This document shows positions 1 through 7,379 of a stretch of 16,610 bases of DNA, one piece after another. The number at the start of each line of letters is the position of its first letter. The first letter of the stretch is position 1. A model generated the notes under the pieces. The model made no database searches and was not told the origin of the DNA. It saw only the letters and a list, made by a program, of their open reading frames with translations. Made by a program: the position numbers and the translations under genes. Source of the stretch: Eudoraea sp. (GTDB lineage: Bacteria > Bacteroidota > Bacteroidia > Flavobacteriales > Flavobacteriaceae); NCBI GenBank assembly GCA_013042125.1, contig JABDQS010000188.1:1-16610 (forward strand), in the 5' to 3' direction.

Positions 1-529
1 GACCTACACCTTTGTGAAAGCAATGGGAGGAGAAGTTGGCGATTCCATTTGTGAGGATGACAAAATGGAGCTGGCCCTTGAGATCATGGAACAAGCCAGG
101 AAAAAGGGAGTATCAATTCATCTTCCCGTGGATGTGCTTGCGGCGGATAGTTTTAGTAACGATGCCGGCACCCAAACAGTAGCTGTAAACCAGATCCCCA
201 AAGGATGGCAGGGTCTGGATGCCGGACCTGAAACCCTTGCAATTTTCAAAGATGTGATCCTGGCTTCTAAGACCATATTATGGAACGGCCCTGTTGGAGT
301 ATTTGAAATGGAAAAGTTCGCAAAAGGCACTATCGCGATCGGGAATTATATTGAAGAGGCAACAAAAAATGGAGCATTTTCACTTGTTGGTGGCGGCGAT
401 TCTGTGGCGGCCGTAAAGCAATTCGGTTTTGAGGACAAGGTCAGTTATGTTTCTACAGGCGGAGGCGCCATGCTGGAGAGCCTGGAAGGAAAAACCCTGC
501 CGGGAATTGCAGCAATATTGGAGTCCTGA
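1..529 (+). CDS. pgk: Phosphoglycerate kinase, C-terminal part (5' end outside window)
   Basis: Phosphoglycerate kinase transfers phosphate from 1,3-bisphosphoglycerate to ADP, the first ATP-yielding step of lower glycolysis, in the cytosol. The window opens inside the gene; the first complete codon is at base 2 and about 175 C-terminal residues remain. The visible part is the nucleotide-binding Rossmann domain. Family signatures are the segment [13 protein letters not shown] at the start, WNGPVGVFE in the middle and GGGDSVAA near the end, the last two lining the ATP/ADP site. The reading frame is clean to a TGA at 527-529. An internal GTG at 14 is not a real start, because the family pattern continues upstream of it. 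The next gene begins 112 bp downstream on the same strand. I saw no strong terminator after it, only a weak 6-bp hairpin (573-578 with 591-596). Confidence 0.96.
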   Translation, partial: TYTFVKAMGGEVGDSICEDDKMELALEIMEQARKKGVSIHLPVDVLAADSFSNDAGTQTVAVNQIPKGWQGLDAGPETLAIFKDVILASKTILWNGPVGVFEMEKFAKGTIAIGNYIEEATKNGAFSLVGGGDSVAAVKQFGFEDKVSYVSTGGGAMLESLEGKTLPGIAAILES

Positions 530-641
530 AATCGTTATAAATAAAGAGATCATAGTCGGCAATCCAGGCTATTGAAAGGATTATTTTATTCTTTCAGAAA
601 AAAATTGCATTTTCGTTGACCCCCACCGTTTAAAACAAACT

Positions 642-2228
642 ATGTATTCATTCAAAAAATGGCTGCTTTTTGGGCTCCTTATAGGATGCGCCAAGCTGCT
701 AATGGCACAGCATGCTGATTCTTTGGTCGTCAGGGAGGGGATAAAATCACAGAACAAAATTACACAGATCATTCTGAAAGACACGATCAATAGCCTTTCT
801 GAAGGAAGCGCCACGTTTTTCGTTAATCCGGATAAGACCATTGCCCTCAAGGATCATGCAATAGCATCAAAATATGATAGCCTCTGGATGAAGGAATTGT
901 ACGAGAGTGCGCAGTCTTATCAAAGCATGTATGATGAGGTTACAAGCATAGATAGCGCAGTCATTGACAGTGTTTCAATAGACACTGAGGTTTTAAAACA
1001 ACGACTACGCGCCCTGGATCAGAAAACCCCGTTTAATATTTCTTATAATCCCTCATTAGAATCTGTTATCAAATCCTTTTTGATCAGAAAAAGAGATTTG
1101 ATGGAGCGCATGTTGGTTGCCAGTCAGTTCTATTTTCCTCTTTTTGAACAGGAATTAGACAATTACAATGTACCATTAGAACTTAAATATCTCGCTATAG
1201 TTGAATCTGCGCTGAACCCCAGGGCTAAATCTCGAGTTGGAGCAACCGGACTATGGCAATTCATGTATAGTACCGGTAAGATGTATGATCTGGACGTAAG
1301 CAGTTATGTTGACGAACGATCCGATCCAATAAAGTCGACCAAAGCGGCATGTCAGTACCTCTCCAAATTATACGACATCTTTGGGGATTGGGATTTAGCA
1401 CTAGCTGCCTATAATTCGGGTCCGGGAAATGTCAATAAGGCTATAAGACGATCCGGAGGGTATACCAACTATTGGAATATCAGACGAAATTTACCAAGGG
1501 AAACCGCAGGTTATGTCCCTGCTTTTTTAGCCACCATGTATTTGTTTGAATATGCGGAAGAACATGGATTAAAATCAACTATAGTTCCCCGTCCTTATTT
1601 TGAAACAGACACCGTTCATGTTAAACGGTTGATCACTTTTGACCAGATCTCTAAACTTGTTGATGTAAGTGTTGAGGAACTTGTGGTTATGAATCCTTCA
1701 TATAAATTGAATATCATACCAAATATTCCCGGAAAGAATTATTCCCTGCGTTTGCCTAAAGCAGAAATAGGCAAGTTTGTTGCCAACGAGGAAGCCATCT
1801 ATGCCTACGTTGAGAAGGAATTAAAAACCCAGGAATCCCCTTTACCTCAAATGGTTAAAGCAGAAGAACGGATCCGATACAGAGTGAGGAGTGGAGACTA
1901 TCTGGGAAGAATAGCAGAGCGTTACGGGGTTCGGGTAAGTCAGATAAAAAATTGGAACGGGTTAAAAAGCAATAACCTTCGGATAGGGCAACGTCTTACG
2001 ATCTTCCCAAGAAAGCCCTATATAGCTAAAACCGCCCCCGTAAAACAAGCTACTTCATTGAATAACAGCAATTTAAAGAGCCATACGGTAAAAGAAGGAG
2101 ATTCCTTATGGACCATCTCAAAAAAATATCCTGGAATTACTATTGAAAATTTACGAGAATGGAACGGTATTAGTGGTAATAACTTGATACCAGGCACGAT
2201 ATTAAAATTATGTGCTTGTTCCTCCTAA
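642..2228 (+). CDS. MltD-like membrane-bound lytic transglycosylase with LysM domains
   Basis: A 528-residue exported murein lytic transglycosylase that should cleave the MurNAc-GlcNAc bond of peptidoglycan to leave 1,6-anhydroMurNAc. Residues 1-22 form a signal peptide (KK near the start, hydrophobic core, cleavage near AQ at 22-23). The SLT/goose-lysozyme-type domain lies at about 170-275, with the catalytic glutamate E188 in VESALNP, followed by GATGLWQFM (200-208) and AAYNSGPGNV (255-264), both hallmark motifs of family 1 transglycosylases. A degenerate LysM-like unit spans about 326-373, and two clear LysM peptidoglycan-binding repeats follow at about 412-456 and 480-523 (each with the SGD/EGD ... 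NWNG/EWNG pattern). The order SLT then LysM is that of MltD. It follows pgk and precedes a DUF4837 lipoprotein by 60 bp. The protein ends CACSS, an odd cysteine-containing tail that could form a disulfide in the periplasm. Function is well supported; the exact paralogue name is inferred. Confidence 0.93.
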   Translation: MYSFKKWLLFGLLIGCAKLLMAQHADSLVVREGIKSQNKITQIILKDTINSLSEGSATFFVNPDKTIALKDHAIASKYDSLWMKELYESAQSYQSMYDEVTSIDSAVIDSVSIDTEVLKQRLRALDQKTPFNISYNPSLESVIKSFLIRKRDLMERMLVASQFYFPLFEQELDNYNVPLELKYLAIVESALNPRAKSRVGATGLWQFMYSTGKMYDLDVSSYVDERSDPIKSTKAACQYLSKLYDIFGDWDLALAAYNSGPGNVNKAIRRSGGYTNYWNIRRNLPRETAGYVPAFLATMYLFEYAEEHGLKSTIVPRPYFETDTVHVKRLITFDQISKLVDVSVEELVVMNPSYKLNIIPNIPGKNYSLRLPKAEIGKFVANEEAIYAYVEKELKTQESPLPQMVKAEERIRYRVRSGDYLGRIAERYGVRVSQIKNWNGLKSNNLRIGQRLTIFPRKPYIAKTAPVKQATSLNNSNLKSHTVKEGDSLWTISKKYPGITIENLREWNGISGNNLIPGTILKLCACSS

Positions 2229-2288
2229 GAAACCGGATCTAAAGTAAGATTTAGACCTTGGTTTAGAATAATGCTGACTCAAAGATCA

Positions 2289-3269
2289 ATGAAACACGTA
2301 TTTACACTACTGCTTGCCTTTTTACTGTTTTCTTCTTGTAACGACGGACCTAAAAAATCGTATAAACCAGCCTCCATTGGAGCTATAAATTCTGTAGGTG
2401 TTGTCATCAGCAATGACCTGTGGGAAGGACCTGTAGGAGACAAGATAAGGGAAAATTTTGCCGCACCCATAGTAGGGCTAATCTGGGACGAGCCAATATT
2501 TAGTTTGGAACAAATGCCCAAAAAAGTATTTACAGGAACAACAAGATATCGCAGATCTGTACTCTATGTTGATCTTGATACTGTGAATGTAGCTCATGTT
2601 AAAACGGATCTTTACGCTTCTCCGCAAAAGATCGGGGTTATAAAAGGCAGAACCCAGGAAGAGATCATCGAGAACATTGAAACACATGCTGAGGAAATAA
2701 TACAGGCCATAACAGCTATGGAATTGAAGGAAACTCAGAAGAGATTTCTAAGATCCTTAAATAAAGAAACTATCCTAGAAGAAAAATTTGGGATCACTAT
2801 ACGTCTTCCTTCCATCTACAAGCTAGGGAAGCAAGAGGATAATTTTGTTTGGATAGATCGGGAGATCCAAAAAGGGAGCATGAATATAATTGCATATGAA
2901 ATACCGCGGAATAGCCTTACTAATGATTCCACTTTTGTAACAGATTTTATAAGAATGCGAGATTCTATCGGGGAAAAGTACATACCGGGACCCGATTTCC
3001 CCGATAAGAAGACCTATATGACCACAGAAGATGCCTTTGCGCCGTATTTCTTTGAAACAGAGATAGATGAAAGAAGGACAATTGAAGCACGAAGTATTTG
3101 GGATATGGAAAACTATCCCATGGCCGGGCCGTTTGCAACCTTTATAATAGATGACGAAAAGAGCAATCGTAAATTAGTAGTAGAAGGCTTCACCTTTGCC
3201 CCGGCAACAAATAAAAGAGATTATATGTTCGAATTGGAAGCCATCATTCGAACGATAAAATTTAAATAA
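2289..3269 (+). CDS. DUF4837 family lipoprotein
   Basis: A 326-residue predicted lipoprotein. From ATG 2289 the protein starts MKHVFTLLLAFLLFSSC, a compact lipoprotein signal with the acylated cysteine at residue 17. An in-frame ATG at 2271 would add six residues (MLTQRS) before the signal, so I prefer 2289. The mature part begins NDGPKK and then carries a segment (AINSVGVVISNDLWEGPVG) that I recognise from the Bacteroidota DUF4837 family; no biochemical role is known to me. It should sit in the periplasm or outer membrane, attached by lipid. There are no further membrane segments. It lies 60 bp after the transglycosylase, probably in the same transcript, and is closed by a strong terminator 15 bp after its stop. 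Family assignment is from pattern memory; function is unknown. Confidence 0.88.
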   Translation: MKHVFTLLLAFLLFSSCNDGPKKSYKPASIGAINSVGVVISNDLWEGPVGDKIRENFAAPIVGLIWDEPIFSLEQMPKKVFTGTTRYRRSVLYVDLDTVNVAHVKTDLYASPQKIGVIKGRTQEEIIENIETHAEEIIQAITAMELKETQKRFLRSLNKETILEEKFGITIRLPSIYKLGKQEDNFVWIDREIQKGSMNIIAYEIPRNSLTNDSTFVTDFIRMRDSIGEKYIPGPDFPDKKTYMTTEDAFAPYFFETEIDERRTIEARSIWDMENYPMAGPFATFIIDDEKSNRKLVVEGFTFAPATNKRDYMFELEAIIRTIKFK

Positions 3270-3283
3270 GATCTAAAGCAATT

Positions 3284-3320
3284 AAAAAAAGCTCCATGCC
3301 CTAAGGTTTGGAGCTTTTTT
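3284..3320. terminator. Bidirectional rho-independent terminator
   Basis: A perfect 12-bp inverted repeat (AAAAAAGCTCCA at 3285-3296, TGGAGCTTTTTT at 3309-3320) with a 12-nt loop. Reading +, it ends in six T after the stem and closes the DUF4837 gene. Reading -, it ends in TTTTTTAATT and lies just after the stop of the small membrane protein at 3328-3498, so it can serve both converging transcripts. Confidence 0.88.
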
Positions 3321-3327
3321 ATACCAT

Positions 3328-3498
3328 TTAATCAAAAGCAAAGCCCGTAGAAAGCCTAAATACGAAGGCGTAAAGGGTTATTAGCCATAGGCCAAAACAG
3401 AACCATGAGAATGCCTTAAAATACTTTTTAAGGAACATATTACTCCAGTTTCTAAATGCTTCTAAATAAATTTCTTTAAAGTGTAAAAGTCTCTGCAT
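3328..3498 (-). CDS. Small membrane protein, 56 aa (paralogue 2 of 2)
   Basis: A 56-codon reading frame on the minus strand, ATG at 3498 and TAA at 3328-3330. It starts MQRLLHFKEIYLEAF and ends TLYAFVFRLSTGFAFD. There is an amphipathic, charged N-terminal half (about residues 1-28) and one hydrophobic segment at about 30-47, so it is probably a single-pass inner-membrane protein. It is the same length as the frame at 3722-3892 and about 55% identical to it (31 of 56 positions by my alignment), with conserved KEIYLEAF, WFC, LYAF-FR and TGFAFD; this conservation between two separate frames is the main evidence that both are real genes. It is followed by the terminator at 3284-3320. I believe this matches a small Flavobacteriaceae family annotated DUF6747, but that name is from memory. 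Function unknown. Confidence 0.85.
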   Translation of the reverse strand: MQRLLHFKEIYLEAFRNWSNMFLKKYFKAFSWFCFGLWLITLYAFVFRLSTGFAFD

Positions 3499-3521
3499 AT
3501 ACCTGCCTTTTAATGTTTATC

Positions 3522-3548
3522 CTAAGGCAAAGATCCTTTTCTAAGGCA
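3522..3548. repeat. Direct repeat CTAAGGCA x2 upstream of small membrane protein gene
   Basis: CTAAGGCA occurs at 3522-3529 and again at 3541-3548, starts 19 bp apart. An inverted TGCCTT lies at 3504-3509. All are within 50 bp upstream of the minus-strand start at 3498. A near-consensus minus-strand -7 box (GATCTTTG, 3535-3528, one mismatch to TAnnTTTG) overlaps the first copy. The spacing, close to two helical turns, would suit an operator, but no regulator is identifiable. Confidence 0.35.
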
Positions 3549-3605
3549 GAGGAAGTATAATAACTAGATAAAGGACACAAAAATCGGGTTAGATAAACAG
3601 CCGGT

Positions 3606-3661
3606 ATAAAAAACCTCTGTCAAAGGTATACTTTATCCGTTATACCGAAGATACAGAGGTT
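3606..3661 (-). terminator. Rho-independent terminator with nested hairpin
   Basis: Outer arms AACCTCTGT (3612-3620) and ACAGAGGTT (3653-3661), 9 bp, enclose a second inverted repeat GGTATA (3625-3630) / TATACC (3641-3646). On the minus strand the stem is followed by a T run (GGTTTTTTAT), placing a terminator about 60 bp after the stop of the small membrane protein gene at 3722-3892. The T run is absent on the plus side. Confidence 0.7.
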
Positions 3662-3721
3662 GAATTTGTAAAGATGAAGCAGTGAAAGCTTCCTTTTTAA
3701 GTACGTATGCGAGAACTATTT

Positions 3722-3892
3722 CTAGTCGAATGCAAAACCAGTGGCCACTCTAAAAATAAAGGCATAAAGCACTATGACCAAACAAGCAAGACAAAACCAG
3801 GTAAAGACCTTAAAAATGTTGCGGACAAAATAGGATCCTAAATTTTTAAAGGCCTCCAAATAGATCTCTTTTAGGAGTAAAATATGTTTCAT
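3722..3892 (-). CDS. Small membrane protein, 56 aa (paralogue 1 of 2)
   Basis: A 56-codon minus-strand frame, ATG at 3892 and TAG at 3722-3724. It starts MKHILLLKEIYLEAFKN and ends VLYAFIFRVATGFAFD, with one hydrophobic segment at about residues 29-47 and an amphipathic N-terminal helix rich in K, E and aromatics. It shares length and about 55% identity with the downstream frame at 3328-3498; the differences are conservative (K/R, L/I/V, S/T), as expected of selected protein sequence. It has its own terminator (3606-3661), so the two copies are probably separate transcription units. No consensus TAnnTTTG promoter was seen in the 70 bp upstream. Likely a Flavobacteriaceae-specific single-pass membrane protein (I think DUF6747); function unknown. 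Confidence 0.85.
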   Translation of the reverse strand: MKHILLLKEIYLEAFKNLGSYFVRNIFKVFTWFCLACLVIVLYAFIFRVATGFAFD

Positions 3893-4132
3893 AAAGTATA
3901 GATTTAGGTAGTCAGATTTAACTGTTTTTATGGTTATAACTTTAAATTGCCTTGTTGCGTATTTGCCCCATTCATATTTGTTGTATAGGGCCCTATTCTT
4001 GTTGCGAAGCCGGATTTATTGTAAAAGTAACTTCCGAAAAGAGGTGCAAAGGAACATTTAGATGGACCAAATTAAAAAGCCATCAACTTTTATAGAAGAT
4101 GGCTTTTCTCGGGTAGGCAGTTGGTTGATGGT
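3893..4132. other. Intergenic region with 12-bp palindrome
   Basis: This stretch holds the upstream region of the small membrane protein gene at 3722-3892 and the end of the OmpA-family transcript. The only notable element besides the terminator at 4072-4107 is a perfect 12-bp palindrome ATAGGGCCCTAT at 3985-3996, of unknown meaning. I see no further reading frame worth calling. Confidence 0.5.
4072..4107 (-). terminator. Rho-independent terminator of the OmpA-family gene
   Basis: Inverted repeat AAAAGCCATC (4075-4084) / GATGGCTTTT (4098-4107), 10 bp, loop 13 nt. On the minus strand it is followed by TTTTTAATTT, 26 bp after the stop of the 933-residue gene. Confidence 0.8.
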
Positions 4133-6934
4133 TTACATGTTTACTATAATAAATTCGGAACGCCTGTTAAGTTGATGCTGGTCACGGCTGCATTTAATAC
4201 TTCCATCACAGCCATTCAATAATCTTTCTTCACCATAACCTATGGCACTTTCTATTCGATTAGGATCTATGCCTTTAGAGATGATGTATGATCGGGTAGA
4301 TTTTGCTCTTCTATCCGAGAGATATTTATTGTAAACCGCATTACCTCTGGAATCTGTATGAGATTCTATCTTGATCACCATGGATGGGTTTTCCTGCATG
4401 ACCGCCACCAATTTGTTGAGCTCAGTGGCTGCATCATTGCGTATATTCGATTTGTCAAAATCGAAGAAGATCATATTCAATTTTATCTTTTTGATCCCTT
4501 CTTCCAGGACAATAAGGTCTTCCAGCTTGTCCATTGAAACCTCAACATTGATCAGTTCATTGTCTTTGGTAGGAGCAGTGAGCACCACATCAGAATATCC
4601 TTCTTTGGTAGTTTTCACTGTGTATTTTGTATTGCTATCCAGATCTTCGAAAACAAAACTTCCATCTTTATCCGAAATAACCTCCTTTAATTTAATGTTA
4701 TTCTCATCCAGAAGCGTTACCAGGGCCTCCGGCATTACTTCACCGGTTATTTGCTCGGTCACAACGCCCGCAATGGCATTAAGATTTAATTCTTCAGGTA
4801 ATAGTCGGGAGAAAGAATAGATATCATCATCTCCTTTCCCACCGCGTCTGTTGGAGGCAAAAAATCCTTTTTGTGTTCCCTCGTTAACTATATAGGAGAA
4901 ATCGTCTTTCTTACTATTTACGGGTTTCCCCATGTTTATTACCTGCTGAAAGCCATTTTCTTCGTCAATTGCCACTTCATATACGTCCAATCCACCTAAG
5001 CCTATATGGCCATTTGATGAGAAATAGAGTTTCTTATCAGTTATGAATGGGAACATTTCTTTTCGTTCAGAATTGATCTCCGGACCCAGGTTGCGCGGAT
5101 CAGAATACCCACCATCCTCGTAAACATCAACTACAAAAATATCTGTTTCACCAAGACTTCCCGGCCTGTCAGATACAAAGTATAGTTGCTTCCCATCAGG
5201 ACTTAAAGCAGGATGGCCGGTAGAAAAATCATCACTGTTAAATGGCAATTCGGTAGCTTCGGTCCATGCCCCATCTACTTTTCGGGACCTGTATATTTTT
5301 AAGTTATTCACTCCATTTTTATCTCGTTTCAGCTTCTTACCATAGTTATTCCTTGTAAAATACATGGTGGTATTGTCCGGGGAGAAGGTAACGGAGGCCT
5401 CGTGATACTTGGTATTGATTTTTTTGGAGAACTTTATGGCATCTTTAACCTCCTGCGATTCATTATTTACCTTGGCCACATATAGGTCCAGATAAGGTTG
5501 ATTGTTCCATTTGTATTTACGAGTACTAAAGAAAGACGAGTCCATTGCTGAGGCAAATACCAGCTGATCCTCATTGTAGAACATAGGAGAAAAATCAGAA
5601 TACTCTGAGTTTGTACCTATATTCCGAATGGTATATTCTTGGTCTGTGTTTAGAATGTTGTCCAGGACCTTTTCTTTGGGTGTTGTACGGGGATCATTAA
5701 CGGAGTAGCGCATCCCTTCCTTTTTTACTTTTCGGTCGTACAGGCGCATCAGGCGTTTTGCCCTGGCGTATTTCCCGGTACCCTTAAGACTATGAGCGTA
5801 TTTGAAAATGTTCTCAGCACTTATATCGTTTTTATATCGATTGTACAGAATGTCATACCAATGGTAAGCACGCTCCATATTCGTATTGAAATAGTGTGCA
5901 TCACCCGCCTTTTGGATGACCTCATAGCTATAATTTTCTTCATTATTTGTAAGGAATTGCTCGTATAATTCAGCCGCTTCTGCATACCACATCTTATTGA
6001 AGTATTGATCTGCTTTCTGCAGTAATTTACTGGGTGGATCCTTAATAGCCTTTCTTTTAAAAACCTTTTTTGCTAAAGGTGGTGTGTCATTATTTCGAAT
6101 TTGCACTTCGTTGGTTGACCCTGAAACTTCATTTGGAGAAGGAACTTTCTCATTATCAATGTGCATGATCCACAGCTTGTTCCCATAGTTTCCATTTAAA
6201 CGGGTTGAGGCCGCTTTCAGAACTCCGCTCCAATCTTTTGAGTGCGCGAGATAAACATAAGTTAGCTTGGACACCGGGTTTGTTGCTGTTAACGGATACA
6301 ATCCATTGTCTCTGAGTTTCTTAGCGAATTTTGAAACATTAGTTTTATCTCCAAACACTCCGGCAACGGCATAATACCCATTACCTATTCCGGACATTCC
6401 ATCAACAGTACGCGTGGCGATCTTGAATTTTTTGGCAGCTCTAACAAATTGGCTGTGTGATTCCAAGGTTGAAGATGTCTTAGTAGATTTAACTATTTCT
6501 ATGATCTCTGAGGGATTCTTTTTGCTTTTTTCCACATGTAAGATCCACATCTTCTTCTTGTATTTTCCATCCAGGTACGAAGCAATAGCATCTTCCCCTT
6601 TGGAAAAATGATCTAAATAGACATAATGAAGTCCGTTATCAGGGCTTTTGAAATATCCCGGGGTAGCTCCATTTGTTTTAAGAGAACGAGCAAATTTATT
6701 GGCATTTTGAGACACCCCAAATACCCCGGTGATCAAATAATAGCCATTGTATACATCAGCTAAGCCGCCTATAGTTTTGGTAGCTATGTTGTGTGCTTTT
6801 GCTTTGGTTTTGAACAGTTCTTTAGAAGGCGCAGTAACATTTTCCGTATGGGTAAGATCCAAAACGGTAGCAAACCCACTAATTGAGCTTACAAAGAGCA
6901 AAAGAAATAAGATGCTGAATTGTTTTAAGTTCAT
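4133..6934 (-). CDS. Multidomain OmpA-family protein (SPOR-like repeats, TPR, PD40, OmpA C-terminal)
   Basis: A 933-residue exported envelope protein. Residues 1-22 are a signal peptide. Two homologous SPOR-like repeats follow at about 47-134 and 167-259 (each with GYY--(T/A)GVFG, KFA--L---G--P, YVYL and a closing (I/L)W-(L/M)H). TPR-like helices lie at about 303-400. A PD40 beta-propeller runs at about 440-710 (blades SPDNTTMYF 518-526, LSPDGKQLYFVSDR 577-590, KKLYFSSNG 634-642, KGFFASNRRGGKGDDDIYSF 689-708). A carboxypeptidase-regulatory-like fold is at about 720-800. The OmpA C-terminal domain is at about 815-930, with FDFDKSNI and the peptidoglycan-contacting pair D861 and R876. From the TPR onward the order matches PorE-type proteins that tether type IX secretion components to peptidoglycan, but no PorP/SprF-type partner gene is adjacent, so a T9SS role is only possible. 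It is monocistronic by appearance. Confidence 0.9.
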   Translation of the reverse strand: MNLKQFSILFLLLFVSSISGFATVLDLTHTENVTAPSKELFKTKAKAHNIATKTIGGLADVYNGYYLITGVFGVSQNANKFARSLKTNGATPGYFKSPDNGLHYVYLDHFSKGEDAIASYLDGKYKKKMWILHVEKSKKNPSEIIEIVKSTKTSSTLESHSQFVRAAKKFKIATRTVDGMSGIGNGYYAVAGVFGDKTNVSKFAKKLRDNGLYPLTATNPVSKLTYVYLAHSKDWSGVLKAASTRLNGNYGNKLWIMHIDNEKVPSPNEVSGSTNEVQIRNNDTPPLAKKVFKRKAIKDPPSKLLQKADQYFNKMWYAEAAELYEQFLTNNEENYSYEVIQKAGDAHYFNTNMERAYHWYDILYNRYKNDISAENIFKYAHSLKGTGKYARAKRLMRLYDRKVKKEGMRYSVNDPRTTPKEKVLDNILNTDQEYTIRNIGTNSEYSDFSPMFYNEDQLVFASAMDSSFFSTRKYKWNNQPYLDLYVAKVNNESQEVKDAIKFSKKINTKYHEASVTFSPDNTTMYFTRNNYGKKLKRDKNGVNNLKIYRSRKVDGAWTEATELPFNSDDFSTGHPALSPDGKQLYFVSDRPGSLGETDIFVVDVYEDGGYSDPRNLGPEINSERKEMFPFITDKKLYFSSNGHIGLGGLDVYEVAIDEENGFQQVINMGKPVNSKKDDFSYIVNEGTQKGFFASNRRGGKGDDDIYSFSRLLPEELNLNAIAGVVTEQITGEVMPEALVTLLDENNIKLKEVISDKDGSFVFEDLDSNTKYTVKTTKEGYSDVVLTAPTKDNELINVEVSMDKLEDLIVLEEGIKKIKLNMIFFDFDKSNIRNDAATELNKLVAVMQENPSMVIKIESHTDSRGNAVYNKYLSDRRAKSTRSYIISKGIDPNRIESAIGYGEERLLNGCDGSIKCSRDQHQLNRRSEFIIVNM

Positions 6935-7062
6935 GTGTTAATAGACCCTGATTGATAGCCAGTAATTTGAGATAATGCTATTTGATTCGCCCCGAAATAA
7001 GGGGTCTATGCATATATAATCACTTTCATAACGCCGAATTTAGAAGTTCTCTTGCTATAGGA

Positions 7063-7300
7063 TTACTTTTTGTTGTGAAATGGATGTTTTTTGTCGTGTA
7101 TCGCAATAATATGTACCTGTGGCATCTGATCCGACAATAAATAGGGTGATTTTTGACTGCTATAAGCGAATCCGGTGCTGGCCCAAAAAAAAACGAGAAT
7201 AACAAAAAAAGAAGGCGGTAAAAATTAGTATACCGATAAGTATATATCTTGTTCTCGGCTTTCTTAACGGGGCATTTATTACTGCCACAGTTAAAACCAT
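7063..7300 (-). pseudogene. Possible small membrane protein gene with +1 frameshift in an A/T homopolymer
   Basis: On the minus strand an ATG at 7300 (or GTG at 7288) opens a frame reading NAPLRKPRTRYILIGILIF and TAFFF up to a run of seven T (7210-7204); the frame then turns into CYSRFFLG and soon stops. Skipping one T of that run enters a second frame that reads VILVFFWASTGFAY and then SSQKSPYLLSDQMPQVHII to a TAA at 7063-7065. Joined, the two halves give a 78-residue protein with a basic N-terminus, one continuous hydrophobic helix of about 27 residues and a polar C-terminal tail, which is what a real single-pass protein looks like. The motif ASTGFAY resembles ATGFAF/STGFAF of the two small membrane proteins at 3.3-3.9 kb. 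It could be a true frameshift, a sequencing error, a programmed shift, or chance. Confidence 0.4.
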
Positions 7301-7330
7301 TGGCTTTTCCGGGAAGAGGGTGTAAAATAA

Positions 7331-7358
7331 AAAAGCAACCTTTAGAAAGGTTGCTTTT
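7331..7358 (-). terminator. Rho-independent terminator of tatA
   Basis: AAAAGCAACCTT (7331-7342) pairs with AAGGTTGCTTTT (7347-7358), a perfect 12-bp stem with a 4-nt loop. On the minus strand it is followed by TTATTTTA, about 22 bp after the tatA stop. Confidence 0.85.
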
Positions 7359-7379
7359 AAAACTTGACTGTATACTGTG

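Larger units (their letters stand above)
6935..7379. other. 445-bp intergenic region between OmpA-family gene and tatA
   Basis: It contains the upstream region of the 933-residue gene (no clear TAnnTTTG box seen), a small perfect inverted repeat CCCC (6990-6993) / GGGG (7001-7004), the probable broken small gene at 7063-7300, and the tatA terminator at 7331-7358. Confidence 0.6.

Noticed and set aside
2235..2257. Inverted repeat TCTAAA/TTTAGA after the transglycosylase stop
   Set aside because: AT-rich stem with a bulge and no T run; too weak to call a terminator or attenuator.
3676..3699. Short hairpin GAAGC/GCTTC followed by CTTTTT on the plus strand
   Set aside because: A stem of only 5 bp with no plus-strand gene upstream that needs a terminator.
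4371..4820. 149-codon plus-strand open frame opposite the OmpA-family gene
   Set aside because: It is antisense to well-conserved OmpA and regulatory-domain coding sequence and is rich in S, L and T as expected of a shadow frame.
7182..7211. Runs of nine and seven A as a possible CRISPR or tandem repeat signal
   Set aside because: Simple homopolymers; no repeat-spacer structure anywhere in the window.
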